Shown: positions 35,299 to 44,201, counted from the first letter of the stretch. The stretch: DNA of 64,000 nt from Oscillospiraceae bacterium (GCA_900768125.1 CAAGBS010000027.1:13956-77955), one strand, 5' to 3'. Made by a program: numbers and translations. The notes: generated from the letters alone by a model not told the origin.

Positions 35299-38200
35299 AT
35301 GGCAAGAGAAAAGCAAACAATGGATGGCAACAACGCTGCGGCTCATGTGTCCTATGCGTTCACTGACTTAGCTGCTATCTATCCTATCACGCCCTCGTCC
35401 GTTATGGCGGAGGTGACCGACTCTTGGTCCACTGCCGGCGTAAAGAACATCTTCGGCGAGCAGGTAAAGGTAGTTGAGATGCAGTCGGAGGCTGGCGCTG
35501 CCGGTGCAGTTCACGGCTCTCTGTCCGCTGGCGCTCTGACCACCACCTACACCGCTTCGCAGGGTCTTCTTCTGATGATCCCGAATATGTATAAGATCGC
35601 AGGCGAGCTGCTTCCGTCCGTTATCCACGTTTCTGCAAGAGCAGTCGCTTCCCATGCGCTCTCCATCTTCGGCGACCACAGCGATATTTACGCATGTCGT
35701 CAGACAGGTTATGCAATGCTCTGCTCCACTAACCCTCAGGAGGTTATGGATCTCGGCGCAGTTGCTCACCTTTCCGCTATCAAGGGCAGAGTTCCGTTCC
35801 TGCACTTCTTCGACGGCTTCCGTACATCACACGAGATCCAGAAGATCGAGAAGTGGGACTACGAGACCCTCAAGGGCATGGTAGACATGGACGCTGTTCA
35901 GGCGTTCCGCGACAGAGCCCTCAACCCTGAGAAGCCGGTTCTCCACGGCACAGCCCAGAACCCTGATATCTTCTTCCAGGCTCGCGAGGCTTGCAACACC
36001 TACTACAACAACGTACCGAACGTAGTTACCGAGTACATGAACAAGGTCAACGCAGAGATCGGCACTGACTACAAGCTGTTCAACTACTACGGCGCTCCCG
36101 ACGCTGAGGAAGTTATCGTAGCGATGGGCTCAGTATGCGACACCATCGAGGAGACCATCGACTATCTGCTCAAGCAGGGCAGAAAGGTAGGTCTTGTAAA
36201 GGTAAGACTGTACAGACCGTTCGTTTCCTCCGCATTCGCTGCCGCTATCCCTGCAACAGTAAAGAAGATCTCCGTTCTCGACAGAACCAAGGAGCCCGGC
36301 TCCCTCGGCGAGCCGCTGTACCTCGATGTAGTTGCAGCCCTCAAGAAGGAGAACAAGTTCCAGGACGCTCAGGTATTCACCGGCCGTTACGGTCTTGGTT
36401 CCAAGGACTGCAACCCGGCTCAGATCATCGCTGTTTACAACAATAAGACAAAGCCGGTATTCACCCTCGGCATCAACGATGATGTAACTCATCTGTCCCT
36501 CGATATCACCGAGAACCCCAACACCACTCCTGAGGGCACAACATGCTGCAAGTTCTGGGGTCTTGGCTCTGACGGTACCGTTGGCGCTAACAAGAACTCC
36601 ATCAAGATCATCGGCGACCACACCGACATGTACGCGCAGGCTTACTTCGCTTACGACTCCAAGAAGTCCGGCGGCGTTACAATTTCCCACCTGCGTTTCG
36701 GTAAGACTCCGATAAAGTCCACATACTTCATCAACAAGGCTAACTTCGTTGCCTGTCACAACCCGTCATATATCGACAAGTACGATATGGTAGAGGACGT
36801 TGTTCCCGGCGGCTCCTTCCTGCTGAACTGCCACTGGACAGTTGACGAGCTGGACGAGAAGCTCCCGGCTCCGGTTAAGGCTTACATCGCTAAGAACAAC
36901 ATCAACTTCTACATAATCAACGCTAACAAGGTGGCAAGAGAGATCGGTCTGGGCAACAAGACCAACACCGTGCTCCAGTCCGCGTTCTTCTCCATCGCTA
37001 ACATCATTCCGCCCGAGGACGCTATCACATACATGAAGAAGATGGCGTACAAGTCCTTTGCTAAGAAGGGCGACGATATCGTCAACATGAACTACGCCGC
37101 TATCGAGAAGGGTGCCGGCGAGGTTATCAAGGTCGACGTTCCTGCAAGCTGGGCAAACGCTGAGGGCGAGCTTCCTACTCACAAGGCTGAGGGCGACAAC
37201 AAGTTCCTCGTTGATTTCGTTAACAACGTTCAGATCCCTGTTAACGCACAGCGCGGCGACAAGATCCCTGTTTCCACATTCGTCGACATCGCCGACGGCA
37301 CATTCCCGCAGGGTTCCGCTGCTTTCGAGAAGCGCGGCATTGCAGTTGACGTTCCTGAGTGGATCCCTGAGAACTGCATCGAGTGCAACCAGTGCGCATT
37401 CGTATGTCCGCACGCTGTTATCCGTCCCGTTATCATGACTGCTGACGAGGCCGCTGCGGCTCCCGCTTCCGTTAAGACCAAGGACGCAATGCAGCTCCCC
37501 GGCATGAAGTACACAATGGTAGTTTCTACTCTGGACTGCACAGGCTGCGGCGTTTGCGCAAACATCTGCCCGGCTGGCGCAAAGGACAAGAGCAAGAGCG
37601 CGCTTGTTATGAAGCCCATCGAGACCCAGATGGATCAGCAGCCGGTATTCGACTACGCTGTTTCCAAGGTTTCCGACAAGCCCGAGGTTCACGAGAAGTT
37701 CAAGGAGACCACCGTTAAGGGTTCCCAGTTCAAGCAGCCGCTGCTTGAATTCTCCGGCGCATGCGCAGGCTGCGGCGAGACTCCGTACGCTAAGATCGTT
37801 ACTCAGCTCTTTGGCGACAGAATGTACATCGCAAACGCTACGGGCTGCTCCTCTATCTGGGCAGGCTCTGAGCCGTCCACTCCGTACACCACCAACAAGG
37901 AAGGCAAGGGTCCGGCTTGGGCTAACTCCCTGTTCGAGGATAACGCAGAATTCGGCTACGGTATGTTCCTTGCTCAGGACACCCTGAGAAAGAGAGTTCA
38001 GAAGAAGCTGAAGGAAGCTCGCGAGGTTGCTCACGATGACGCTAAGGCGCTTATCGACGAGTACTTTGCTACCGAGAACGACGGCAAGGCAAACGCAGCA
38101 GCTACCAAGAAGCTGGTAAGCGCTCTTGAGCAGTGCCCTGCAAAGGAAGGCATCGTTGGCGAGATCCTCGCAGCCAAGAACTACCTCTCCAAGAAGAGCC

Positions 38201-38865
38201 AGTGGATCTTCGGCGGCGACGGCTGGGCTTACGATATCGGTTACGGCGGACTTGACCACGTTATTGCTTCCGGCAAGAACGTAAATATCCTCGTATTTGA
38301 TACCGAGGTTTACTCCAACACCGGCGGACAGGCTTCCAAGGCTACCAACGTGGGTGCAGTTGCTCAGTTCGCGGCAGGCGGTAAGGACGTTAAGAAGAAG
38401 GATCTGGCAGGCATCGCAATGAGCTACGGCTACGTTTACGTTGCGCAGATCTCTATGGGCGCTGACAAGAACCAGTGCTTAAAGGCTATCGCTGAGGCTG
38501 AGGCTTATGACGGTCCGTCCCTCATCATTGCTTACGCACCGTGCATCAACCACGGTATCAAGGGCGGTCTGACCATCGCTCAGCAGGTAGAGAAGGAAGC
38601 TGTAGAGGCTGGTTACTGGCACCTGTTCCGCTTCAACCCGGCGCTGGCAGACGAGGGCAAGAATCCGTTCTCCCTCGACAGCAAGGCTCCGACCGGCGAT
38701 TACAAGGCATTCATGATGAGAGAGGTTCGCTACAACTCCCTCATGCGTGCTAACCCCGAGAGAGCTACCGTTCTGTTCGACAAGGCAGTTAAGAACGCGG
38801 CTGCTAAGTATAAGCACCTCGTTGAACTCCAGAATATGTACGGCGATGAGTTCAAGCAGGACTAA
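35299..38865 (+). CDS. nifJ: Pyruvate:ferredoxin (flavodoxin) oxidoreductase
   Basis: 1188-residue one-chain enzyme that converts pyruvate and CoA to acetyl-CoA and CO2 while reducing ferredoxin, central in strict anaerobes. The pyruvate-binding domain is N-terminal (YPITPSSVMAE). Two ferredoxin-type 4Fe-4S motifs are visible (CIECNQCAFVCPH, then CTGCGVCANICPA). The thiamine diphosphate region is C-terminal (GACAGCGETPY, then GDGWAYDIGYGG). Length is normal. Codon use looks highly biased towards a few codons, as in strongly expressed genes. It is monocistronic between its own promoter and terminator. Confidence 0.98.
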   Translation: MAREKQTMDGNNAAAHVSYAFTDLAAIYPITPSSVMAEVTDSWSTAGVKNIFGEQVKVVEMQSEAGAAGAVHGSLSAGALTTTYTASQGLLLMIPNMYKIAGELLPSVIHVSARAVASHALSIFGDHSDIYACRQTGYAMLCSTNPQEVMDLGAVAHLSAIKGRVPFLHFFDGFRTSHEIQKIEKWDYETLKGMVDMDAVQAFRDRALNPEKPVLHGTAQNPDIFFQAREACNTYYNNVPNVVTEYMNKVNAEIGTDYKLFNYYGAPDAEEVIVAMGSVCDTIEETIDYLLKQGRKVGLVKVRLYRPFVSSAFAAAIPATVKKISVLDRTKEPGSLGEPLYLDVVAALKKENKFQDAQVFTGRYGLGSKDCNPAQIIAVYNNKTKPVFTLGINDDVTHLSLDITENPNTTPEGTTCCKFWGLGSDGTVGANKNSIKIIGDHTDMYAQAYFAYDSKKSGGVTISHLRFGKTPIKSTYFINKANFVACHNPSYIDKYDMVEDVVPGGSFLLNCHWTVDELDEKLPAPVKAYIAKNNINFYIINANKVAREIGLGNKTNTVLQSAFFSIANIIPPEDAITYMKKMAYKSFAKKGDDIVNMNYAAIEKGAGEVIKVDVPASWANAEGELPTHKAEGDNKFLVDFVNNVQIPVNAQRGDKIPVSTFVDIADGTFPQGSAAFEKRGIAVDVPEWIPENCIECNQCAFVCPHAVIRPVIMTADEAAAAPASVKTKDAMQLPGMKYTMVVSTLDCTGCGVCANICPAGAKDKSKSALVMKPIETQMDQQPVFDYAVSKVSDKPEVHEKFKETTVKGSQFKQPLLEFSGACAGCGETPYAKIVTQLFGDRMYIANATGCSSIWAGSEPSTPYTTNKEGKGPAWANSLFEDNAEFGYGMFLAQDTLRKRVQKKLKEAREVAHDDAKALIDEYFATENDGKANAAATKKLVSALEQCPAKEGIVGEILAAKNYLSKKSQWIFGGDGWAYDIGYGGLDHVIASGKNVNILVFDTEVYSNTGGQASKATNVGAVAQFAAGGKDVKKKDLAGIAMSYGYVYVAQISMGADKNQCLKAIAEAEAYDGPSLIIAYAPCINHGIKGGLTIAQQVEKEAVEAGYWHLFRFNPALADEGKNPFSLDSKAPTGDYKAFMMREVRYNSLMRANPERATVLFDKAVKNAAAKYKHLVELQNMYGDEFKQD

Positions 38866-38889
38866 TTTCAGATACTTCTGAATAATAAG

Positions 38890-38919
38890 ACTCCCCATCG
38901 GGTTCGGTGGGGAGTTTTT
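38890..38919 (+). terminator. Terminator of nifJ
   Basis: ACTCCCCA (38890-38897) pairs with TGGGGAGT (38908-38915), followed by TTTTT. It lies between converging genes and may serve both. Confidence 0.88.
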
Positions 38920-38927
38920 GTGTTTAA

Positions 38928-39629
38928 TTATGTGACTACGATTTTTATTTTCTTTGATGATTTACCGCTTTTGGCTGTGATTATCGTACTGCCTTTTGCC
39001 TTAGCGGTGACTTTTCCGGTGCTGGAAACTGTTGCTACGCTTGTCTTGGAACTCTTCCATGTCACGGTTCCGGAGCCTGTTGTGTCGGTGCCGAGGGAAA
39101 GCGTGCTTCCTTTGGGGAGATTGATGGTTATGTAGTTGATTTTGGCTGTTGAGGTGCTGGAGGGGTAGGTGGCGGTGAAGGTAATTTTGCCGTTGCCACT
39201 GTTGAGATATTTTACAAAGCGAATATAATAATCACCCTTGCTAACTTGAAAACTAACAGTACCTTTAATTTGTTCAACAACATCGTTCCAATAATACCAA
39301 TCGTTCACACTAACATAATGACCAGACGATAAATTATTGTCGGCAATGGATACTTCATTTCCATTAGAATCGTATACACTAATAAAAAGATAATTAATTT
39401 TAGCGGTAAGATTAATTGACAAAAGTCCGTCTCTGCTAACGCTTACCTTATAGGTAGCTTGGTCGCCATCAGAATACAAAGTCGTAGAAACCTGCTTACC
39501 GCTGGATATCGCCTTAGCCGTGTCGTAAATGCTGTCCGCACTGGCGGGTGTGGGAATGGCAACTGCCATTGTCAGCGTCACAGCTGCTATAGTGACAATC
39601 GCTGCGAGTTTTTTGAGTAGCCTTTTCAT
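38928..39629 (-). CDS. Secreted protein with PPC-like and bacterial Ig-like (BIG2) domains
   Basis: 233-residue exported protein. A basic start and hydrophobic core (residues about 1-28) end in PASADS, a likely signal peptidase site. Residues about 33-150 resemble a PPC-type beta domain (DQATYKVSVSRDGLLSINL, then YYIRFVKY). Residues about 158-233 are a BIG2 domain (LPKGSTLSLGTDTTGSGTVTWKSS). It has a GAGAGGT ribosome binding site. The stretch coding for the middle domain (about 39200-39470) is much richer in A/T than both ends, suggesting a mosaic origin. The role is unknown; surface binding is a guess. Confidence 0.82.
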   Translation of the reverse strand: MKRLLKKLAAIVTIAAVTLTMAVAIPTPASADSIYDTAKAISSGKQVSTTLYSDGDQATYKVSVSRDGLLSINLTAKINYLFISVYDSNGNEVSIADNNLSSGHYVSVNDWYYWNDVVEQIKGTVSFQVSKGDYYIRFVKYLNSGNGKITFTATYPSSTSTAKINYITINLPKGSTLSLGTDTTGSGTVTWKSSKTSVATVSSTGKVTAKAKGSTIITAKSGKSSKKIKIVVT

Positions 39630-39695
39630 GTTTGTTACCTCTCAATTCATAAATATTAACCACAAGGGCATATAATAGCCTTTGTAGTTTATTAA

Positions 39696-39724
39696 ATTAT
39701 ATCACAAATGCCTATATAATTCAA
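39696..39724 (-). promoter_or_regulatory. Promoter of the secreted Ig-like protein gene
   Basis: Read on the minus strand: TTGAAT (39719-39724), a 17-base spacer and TATAAT (39696-39701) preceded by TTGTGA. It sits in the 133-base divergent gap shared with the XRE regulator gene, so the regulator could control both sides. Confidence 0.75.
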
Positions 39725-39762
39725 GTAGGCGCGTAATATATTTTAATTATAGAGGTATAAAA

Positions 39763-40098
39763 ATGGACTACTATGAAATCGGACAGAGAATACGAAAGGT
39801 CAGAAAGGCAAAGCGGCTGTCGCAGGAACAGCTTGCAGAGCAGGTCGGAATTTCCACCACTCATATGAGCCACATTGAAACCGGAAACACCAAGCTTTCC
39901 ATAGAGGTATTTGCAGAAATATGCCGTGCGCTGGAATGCCGGGCTGACGAGATACTTTTCGGGGTGCGGGAAATCCAGACTGAACAGGCAGTCAGCGATA
40001 TTGTATGCACGCTTTCAGACTGCTCACCGAGTGAACTGTGTTTTATGGCAGACATTACGGCTTCGGTTTATTCAGCGCTTAAAAAATACAACAAATAA
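39763..40098 (+). CDS. XRE family transcriptional regulator
   Basis: 111-residue DNA-binding protein. Residues about 6-62 form the HTH_3/XRE helix-turn-helix (IGQRIRKVRKAKRLSQEQLAEQVGISTTHMSHIETG). The C-terminal helical part (LSDCSPSELCFMADITASVYSAL) may be for dimerisation. It is divergent from the secreted Ig-like gene and followed by a terminator. Its targets are unknown; the shared promoter region suggests local control. Confidence 0.9.
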   Translation: MDYYEIGQRIRKVRKAKRLSQEQLAEQVGISTTHMSHIETGNTKLSIEVFAEICRALECRADEILFGVREIQTEQAVSDIVCTLSDCSPSELCFMADITASVYSALKKYNK

Positions 40099-40101
40099 CA
40101 G

Positions 40102-40129
40102 CCGCGCCCCATGTTCAGGGCGCGGTTTT
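40102..40129 (+). terminator. Terminator after the XRE regulator
   Basis: CCGCGCCC (40102-40109) pairs with GGGCGCGG (40118-40125), followed by TTTT. On the other strand it has no T tract, so it is mainly a plus-strand terminator. Confidence 0.85.
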
Positions 40130-40130
40130 G

Positions 40131-40361
40131 CTATCTTGTAATCTCAATGGAGCGGGCGATATCTTCTATCTGCTCATCTGTGAATATGCCGCTTTCAAGG
40201 CTGATGTTGACGTACACGCAAAACTCGGTGCTGAATGCGAGTATTCCCGGCTGGTATGTGATTTCGCCGGGGCTTCCGCTTCCGTAATCCGCAACTATCC
40301 CGATTTTCGTTACCGCATTTTCGCTTGTTTCGTCCTGCCTTACTACGGTATAATCGTTGTC
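40131..40361 (-). pseudogene. In-frame continuation of the ECF partner gene beyond an amber codon
   Basis: Reading on past the TAG at 40362-40364 in the same frame gives about 76 further codons, up to a second TAG at 40131. They make ordinary protein sequence (DNDYTVVRQDETSENAVTK, then GIVADYGSGSPGEITYQP, then IFTDEQIEDIARSIEIT). With the upstream part, the intact gene would encode about 232 residues. The likely cause is a single C-to-T change of a CAG codon. Read-through or a sequencing error are alternatives. The upstream part is listed as its own CDS. Confidence 0.75.
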
Positions 40362-40829
40362 CTAGTTTGCCTGGGCGCTTAACATCAGCTGATTGTATAC
40401 CATTCGGTAAAAATTAGGGGCGGAGCGCTCTATGCCGTCGTACAGCTCAAATGTGCTGTAGTCGGCGGTGCCGACTGTTTCGCCGTTCAGCTTTATATCC
40501 ATCGGCGACCAGCCGCCCTGCGCGTTCTCCGATTTTTCTATCACGCACCCGGCGGGAAGCTGTATCGTCATTCTGAACGGCTCGATGTCGTATATAGCCG
40601 CGCTGTGTTCCGTCCTGTTTGCAAAGCTGTTCGGGAAGTTCACGCGGAATATCGAATAGACCGCCCCGGTCAGCAGAGCCGCTCCGGCGATAACAGCAGC
40701 GCAGAGTGCGGTCACGCGGGTGAGTTTCCGGCGGCGGTGGGAGGCTTTCCGCTGGCTGACGTATTCATCGCATTCAGCAAGGAACTGCTCGGATATTCCA
40801 CCGATGGCTTCTAATAATTTGTCGCTCAT
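40362..40829 (-). CDS. Probable anti-sigma-like membrane protein, truncated by amber codon
   Basis: 155 residues as read to the first stop. It has a cytoplasmic N-terminus (about residues 1-38), one membrane helix (about 41-62), and an extracytoplasmic domain that is cut short. The gene overlaps the ECF sigma gene by four bases (ATGA), a pairing typical of sigma/anti-sigma partners. No zinc-binding HxxxCxxC motif is present, so the anti-sigma role is from context only. The frame stays open after the TAG (see the adjacent entry), so the present product lacks its natural C-terminal third. Confidence 0.65.
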   Translation of the reverse strand: MSDKLLEAIGGISEQFLAECDEYVSQRKASHRRRKLTRVTALCAAVIAGAALLTGAVYSIFRVNFPNSFANRTEHSAAIYDIEPFRMTIQLPAGCVIEKSENAQGGWSPMDIKLNGETVGTADYSTFELYDGIERSAPNFYRMVYNQLMLSAQAN

Positions 40830-41386
40830 AGTGTGTGACCCTCCTTTTCAAGCGCTTTTTGCAGGGATATCCGCTCGCGGCGGAGAATTGCGGCGGTCCT
40901 GCTTACGGTGATATCCAGGTCGGAAGCTACTTCAGCTACCGGCTTCAGGTAAAAATATCGCAGGATAAACACGGCGCGTTTTTCTCGGGGGAGGGAAGCC
41001 AGCCACTTTTCAATCATCTCTGCAAGCTGTGCGGCTTCGAACTGCTTTTCAACGCTGACGTCCGAGGGAACGCACTCGTCTAGTTCGGACAGCGCGCAGG
41101 CGTACTCGCCGGAGCCGCGCTTCTGCGCTGTTTTCCTGCGGAGTCGGTCAACGGCGAGGTTGCGGGTTATCCTGCTGAGAAACGCGGAGAGCGAGAGCGG
41201 CTTTGCTGGCGGGATAGAGTTCCACGCGCCGAGCCATGTGTCGTTGACGCATTCCTCGGAATCGGGTCGGCTGTTAAGTATCCGCTGAGCGATACTCATG
41301 CACAGCCCGCCGTATTTCTCGGAGGAGCGGGTCAGCGCCTGTTCATCGCGGGCGAAGTAAAGTTCGATTATCTGGGTATCTTCCAT
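40826..41386 (-). CDS. ECF-type RNA polymerase sigma factor
   Basis: 186-residue sigma-70 family protein of the extracytoplasmic-function type. Region 2 spans about residues 12-85 (YGGLCMSIAQRIL, then SEECVNDTWLGAWNSIPP, then RITRNLAVDRLRRK). Region 4 is about 125-180 (SLPREKRAVFILRYFYLKPVAEVASDLDITVSRTAAILRRER). There is no region 3, as expected for the group. It has a GGTGAGGTGA ribosome binding site. Its stop overlaps the membrane-protein gene. It probably responds to an envelope signal relayed by that partner, which here is truncated. Confidence 0.92.
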   Translation of the reverse strand: MEDTQIIELYFARDEQALTRSSEKYGGLCMSIAQRILNSRPDSEECVNDTWLGAWNSIPPAKPLSLSAFLSRITRNLAVDRLRRKTAQKRGSGEYACALSELDECVPSDVSVEKQFEAAQLAEMIEKWLASLPREKRAVFILRYFYLKPVAEVASDLDITVSRTAAILRRERISLQKALEKEGHTL

Positions 41387-41423
41387 ATTATCACCTCACC
41401 CTTTAAGTCGCAAAAAAGAGCAG

Positions 41424-41452
41424 AAAAATGCGCCCTCCGTGAAAAAGGGCGC
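41424..41452 (-). terminator. Terminator of the long minus-strand operon
   Basis: On the minus strand GCGCCC and GGGCGC (41447-41452 and 41430-41435) close an 11-base loop, followed by ATTTTT. It lies 7 bases after the punA stop. Confidence 0.82.
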
Positions 41453-41458
41453 AATATT

Positions 41459-42289
41459 TTATGCGTTGTGGATATCCTTAATCGCCTGAGTTACCAGCTT
41501 CTTGAAAAGCGGGGCAACTCTGTCGGCGGTCTCCTGTACCTCTGCATGGGTGAGGGGATTCACCGATATTCCCGCCGCAAGGTTGCTTATGCAGGAGATT
41601 CCGCATATCTCCATTCCCGCGTGGCGGGCGGCTATAGCTTCGATGGCGGTGGACATTCCTACCGCGTCAGCGCCGAGGCGCTCGTAAGCGCGTATCTCTG
41701 CGGGGGTCTCGTACTGCGGACCGGTGGTCTGGATATACACGCCCTTGCGGAGCGGTACTCCGGCGGTCACTGCGGCGTTTTCGATTATCTTACGCAGGCG
41801 GCGGCTGTATACCTCGGACATATCCGGGAAGCGCACACCCAGCTCGTCGATATTCTCCCCGATTAGCGGAGAGGGTACCGACATGGATATCTGGTCGGTT
41901 ATCAGCATGAAGTCCCCGGCGTTGAAGCTGCGGTTTATACCGCCCGCCGCGTTGGTCAGGAACAGCACCTTTGCGCCCATCAGCTTCATCAGCCTGATGG
42001 GGAGCACTACGTCCTGCGGCTTGTAGCCCTCGTAGAAATGCACTCTGCCCTGCATTGCGACTATCGGCACGCCGCCCGCATAGCCGAACACGAAGCGTCC
42101 CTTGTGACCGGGAACGGTGGATACCGGGAAACCCTCGATATCGTGGTAATCCAGAGTTTTAGCGACTTCCATCGTGTCCGCATAGTCGCCGAGACCGCTG
42201 CCCAGTATCAGCGCTGTCTCCGGCTTGAATGTTATCTTCTTCTGCACGCATTCGAAGCACTTCATCAGCTTTTCGTAATTTTCGTTCAT
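41459..42289 (-). CDS. punA: Purine nucleoside phosphorylase
   Basis: 276-residue enzyme of the trimeric PNP family. It splits inosine or guanosine with phosphate to base and ribose-1-phosphate. Visible motifs are LILGSGLGDYAD (phosphate loop), PGHKGRFVFG, GRVHFYEGY, LTNAAGGIN, the TGPQYETPAEIRAY signature, and GMSTAIEAIAARHAG. It overlaps the upstream DUF2625-like gene by four bases and follows ahcY in the same transcript, which suggests salvage of the adenosine made by AhcY. Confidence 0.96.
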   Translation of the reverse strand: MNENYEKLMKCFECVQKKITFKPETALILGSGLGDYADTMEVAKTLDYHDIEGFPVSTVPGHKGRFVFGYAGGVPIVAMQGRVHFYEGYKPQDVVLPIRLMKLMGAKVLFLTNAAGGINRSFNAGDFMLITDQISMSVPSPLIGENIDELGVRFPDMSEVYSRRLRKIIENAAVTAGVPLRKGVYIQTTGPQYETPAEIRAYERLGADAVGMSTAIEAIAARHAGMEICGISCISNLAAGISVNPLTHAEVQETADRVAPLFKKLVTQAIKDIHNA

Positions 42290-42909
42290 TCTGCACCTCC
42301 ATCGTCCGGTGTTACATTATCCTGGCAGTTCAGCTTTTTCATGACCTCTATCTCTACGTCCTGCAGTTCTTTCATCGAAACTGCCGCTGTGGAGCGGGGC
42401 TTGTCCCCGGCTTCCGACCACAGGGGCGGGTAAACGCTCACGCCCTTGTCCGCGGGAAGCTCGTCATAGAGCACACCGGGGCATTCCCTGATATAAGGGC
42501 GGTAGAACTGTTCTATTTCTTCCTTGCTGCAGGCGAACTCCAGAAGCTCGTCGAAGTTGTCGCCGAACTCCTCGACCATCAGCTCGTCAGGCGCAAGGTA
42601 GAGTAAAGTTCCCTGCTTGTCCAGTCCGAATATGCCGCCGAAAACGTCTTCGGCTACTATAGTCATGCCCATCTCGGAAAGTCTTTCGTTGCGCTCGAAG
42701 AAATCTATAATGCCGCTGCCGAGAAACCGGAGCATTCCGTTTACCGAAACGCCGCCAGTGCCCGCCAGAAGCGCCGCGAGGGGAGTAAATTCTCCGCCCT
42801 GGGAGCGCAGTTTCTTCGCTTTTTCCTCGTCCGGCGGAAGCACCTCAATGTCGCATTCCGAGGAATCGAACAGCTTTTGCAGCTGCTCTAACTGTTCGTC
42901 AAGGGTCAT
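42286..42909 (-). CDS. DUF2625-like protein between ahcY and punA
   Basis: 207-residue soluble protein. The stretch from about residue 22 to 66 (VLPPDEEKAKKL, then PLAALLAGTGGVSVNGMLRFLGSG) resembles DUF2625 proteins, which share a PADxxxA...GGI...LRxLGSG pattern. A later YLAPDELMVEEFGDNFDELLEFA block is also acidic and conserved-looking. No catalytic motif is evident. The gene is 1 base from ahcY and overlaps punA by four, so all three are translationally linked. The family name is from memory. The function is unknown. Confidence 0.7.
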   Translation of the reverse strand: MTLDEQLEQLQKLFDSSECDIEVLPPDEEKAKKLRSQGGEFTPLAALLAGTGGVSVNGMLRFLGSGIIDFFERNERLSEMGMTIVAEDVFGGIFGLDKQGTLLYLAPDELMVEEFGDNFDELLEFACSKEEIEQFYRPYIRECPGVLYDELPADKGVSVYPPLWSEAGDKPRSTAAVSMKELQDVEIEVMKKLNCQDNVTPDDGGAE

Positions 42910-42910
42910 A

Positions 42911-44167
42911 TCAGACCTCCCAGCTTCCGAGATACTTTTCCTGCTCGGGGGTGAGCTTATCTATTTCAAGTCCCCAGTAGCTTATTTTGCGGAGCGCTAC
43001 TTCGCGGTCTATCTCCTTGGGTACGTTGACGGTCATGTGGTCGCCGGACTTTACTGCCGCGCTGTTCTGCGCGATATACTTCGCGGAAAGCGCCTGTATA
43101 GCGAAGCTCATGTCCATTATCTCGGCGGGGTGGCCGTCTCCGGCGGCGAGGTTAACAAGTCTGCCCTCGGCGATGACGAATACTGTCTTGCCGTTTGCCA
43201 GCTTATAGCCCATGATGTTGTTGCGGGCAAGGTAGGATTCAGCCGCTATTTCGCGGAGCTTCGCCATGTTGACCTCCACGTCAAAGTGACCTGCGTTGCA
43301 GCAGATAGCGCCGTCCTTCATGTTGAGGAATGCTTCCTCGCCGATGACGTCGGCGCAGCCGGTCACGGTCACGAAGAAGTCGCCGACCTTTGCAGCTTCG
43401 CGCATGGGCATTACCTTGAAGCCGTCCATTACTGCTTCCATTGCCTTTATCGGGTCTATCTCGGTGACGATGACGTCAGCGCCGAGACCTTTTGCGCGCA
43501 TTGCAACGCCCTTACCGCACCAGCCGTAGCCTGCAACTACAACGTTCTTTCCGGCTACGATAAGATTCGTAGTGCGGTTGATCCCGTCCCAGACGGACTG
43601 TCCGGTGCCGTAGCGGTTGTCGAAAAGGTGCTTGCAGTCCGCGTCGTTTACGAGGACCATCGGGAATTTAAGCGCGCCGTCCCTGTCCATTGCTTTCAGG
43701 CGGATTATTCCGGTGGTGGTCTCCTCGCAGCCGCCAAGCACATCGGGGATAAGCTCGGGGTATTCGTTGTGGATAAGGTTCACGAGGTCGCCGCCGTCAT
43801 CGATTATCACGTTAGGACGCGCCTTGATGACCTGGGAGATGTGGCGGTGATACTCCTCATCGGAAGCGTCGTACCATGCGAATACGTTCAGTCCATCGTG
43901 GACTAGTGCCGCGGCTACGTCGTCCTGGGTGGACAGCGGGTTGCTTCCGGTGACGTACATCTCTGCGCCGCCTGCCGCCAGCACTTTGCAGAGGTATGCG
44001 GTCTTGGCTTCGAGGTGAACGGAGAGCGCCACGCGAAGTCCTGCAAAGGGCTTCTCCTGCTCAAATTCCTTTTCGATGCCGTTGAGCAGCGGCATGTTGC
44101 GCTTTACCCATGCTATCTTGCGTGCGCCGCTTTCCCAGAGGTCGGGGTTTCTTATTTCGTGTGCCAT
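42911..44167 (-). CDS. ahcY: S-adenosylhomocysteine hydrolase
   Basis: 418-residue NAD-dependent enzyme that cleaves S-adenosylhomocysteine into adenosine and homocysteine, relieving methyltransferase inhibition. Motifs visible are HLEAKTAYL, GCEETTTGIIRL, the substrate-binding NDADCKHLFDNRYGTGQS, and the NAD fold GYGWCGKGVAMRAKG. The length is that of the short prokaryotic type, and the C-terminal end (LTPEQEKYLGSW) is a little shorter than the common LxxxQxxYLxxPxxGPYKPxxYRY tail. It has an AAAGGAGAA ribosome binding site. Confidence 0.97.
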   Translation of the reverse strand: MAHEIRNPDLWESGARKIAWVKRNMPLLNGIEKEFEQEKPFAGLRVALSVHLEAKTAYLCKVLAAGGAEMYVTGSNPLSTQDDVAAALVHDGLNVFAWYDASDEEYHRHISQVIKARPNVIIDDGGDLVNLIHNEYPELIPDVLGGCEETTTGIIRLKAMDRDGALKFPMVLVNDADCKHLFDNRYGTGQSVWDGINRTTNLIVAGKNVVVAGYGWCGKGVAMRAKGLGADVIVTEIDPIKAMEAVMDGFKVMPMREAAKVGDFFVTVTGCADVIGEEAFLNMKDGAICCNAGHFDVEVNMAKLREIAAESYLARNNIMGYKLANGKTVFVIAEGRLVNLAAGDGHPAEIMDMSFAIQALSAKYIAQNSAAVKSGDHMTVNVPKEIDREVALRKISYWGLEIDKLTPEQEKYLGSWEV

Positions 44168-44201
44168 GATATTATTCTCCTTTATGTTAAAACTTGCTTT
44201 T

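Noticed and set aside
36766..38259. Long antisense frame (497 codons) inside nifJ
   Set aside because: It is a shadow of strong codon bias in nifJ; it has no ribosome binding site and no protein-like motif.
40362..40364. TAG read as pyrrolysine or programmed read-through
   Set aside because: Other genes here end with TAG (for example at 13894 and 40131), and no pyl genes are present; a point mutation is simpler.
40128..40382. Plus-strand frame opposite the amber-interrupted gene
   Set aside because: The minus-strand reading gives better protein sequence and continues the upstream gene in frame; no start signal is seen on the plus strand.
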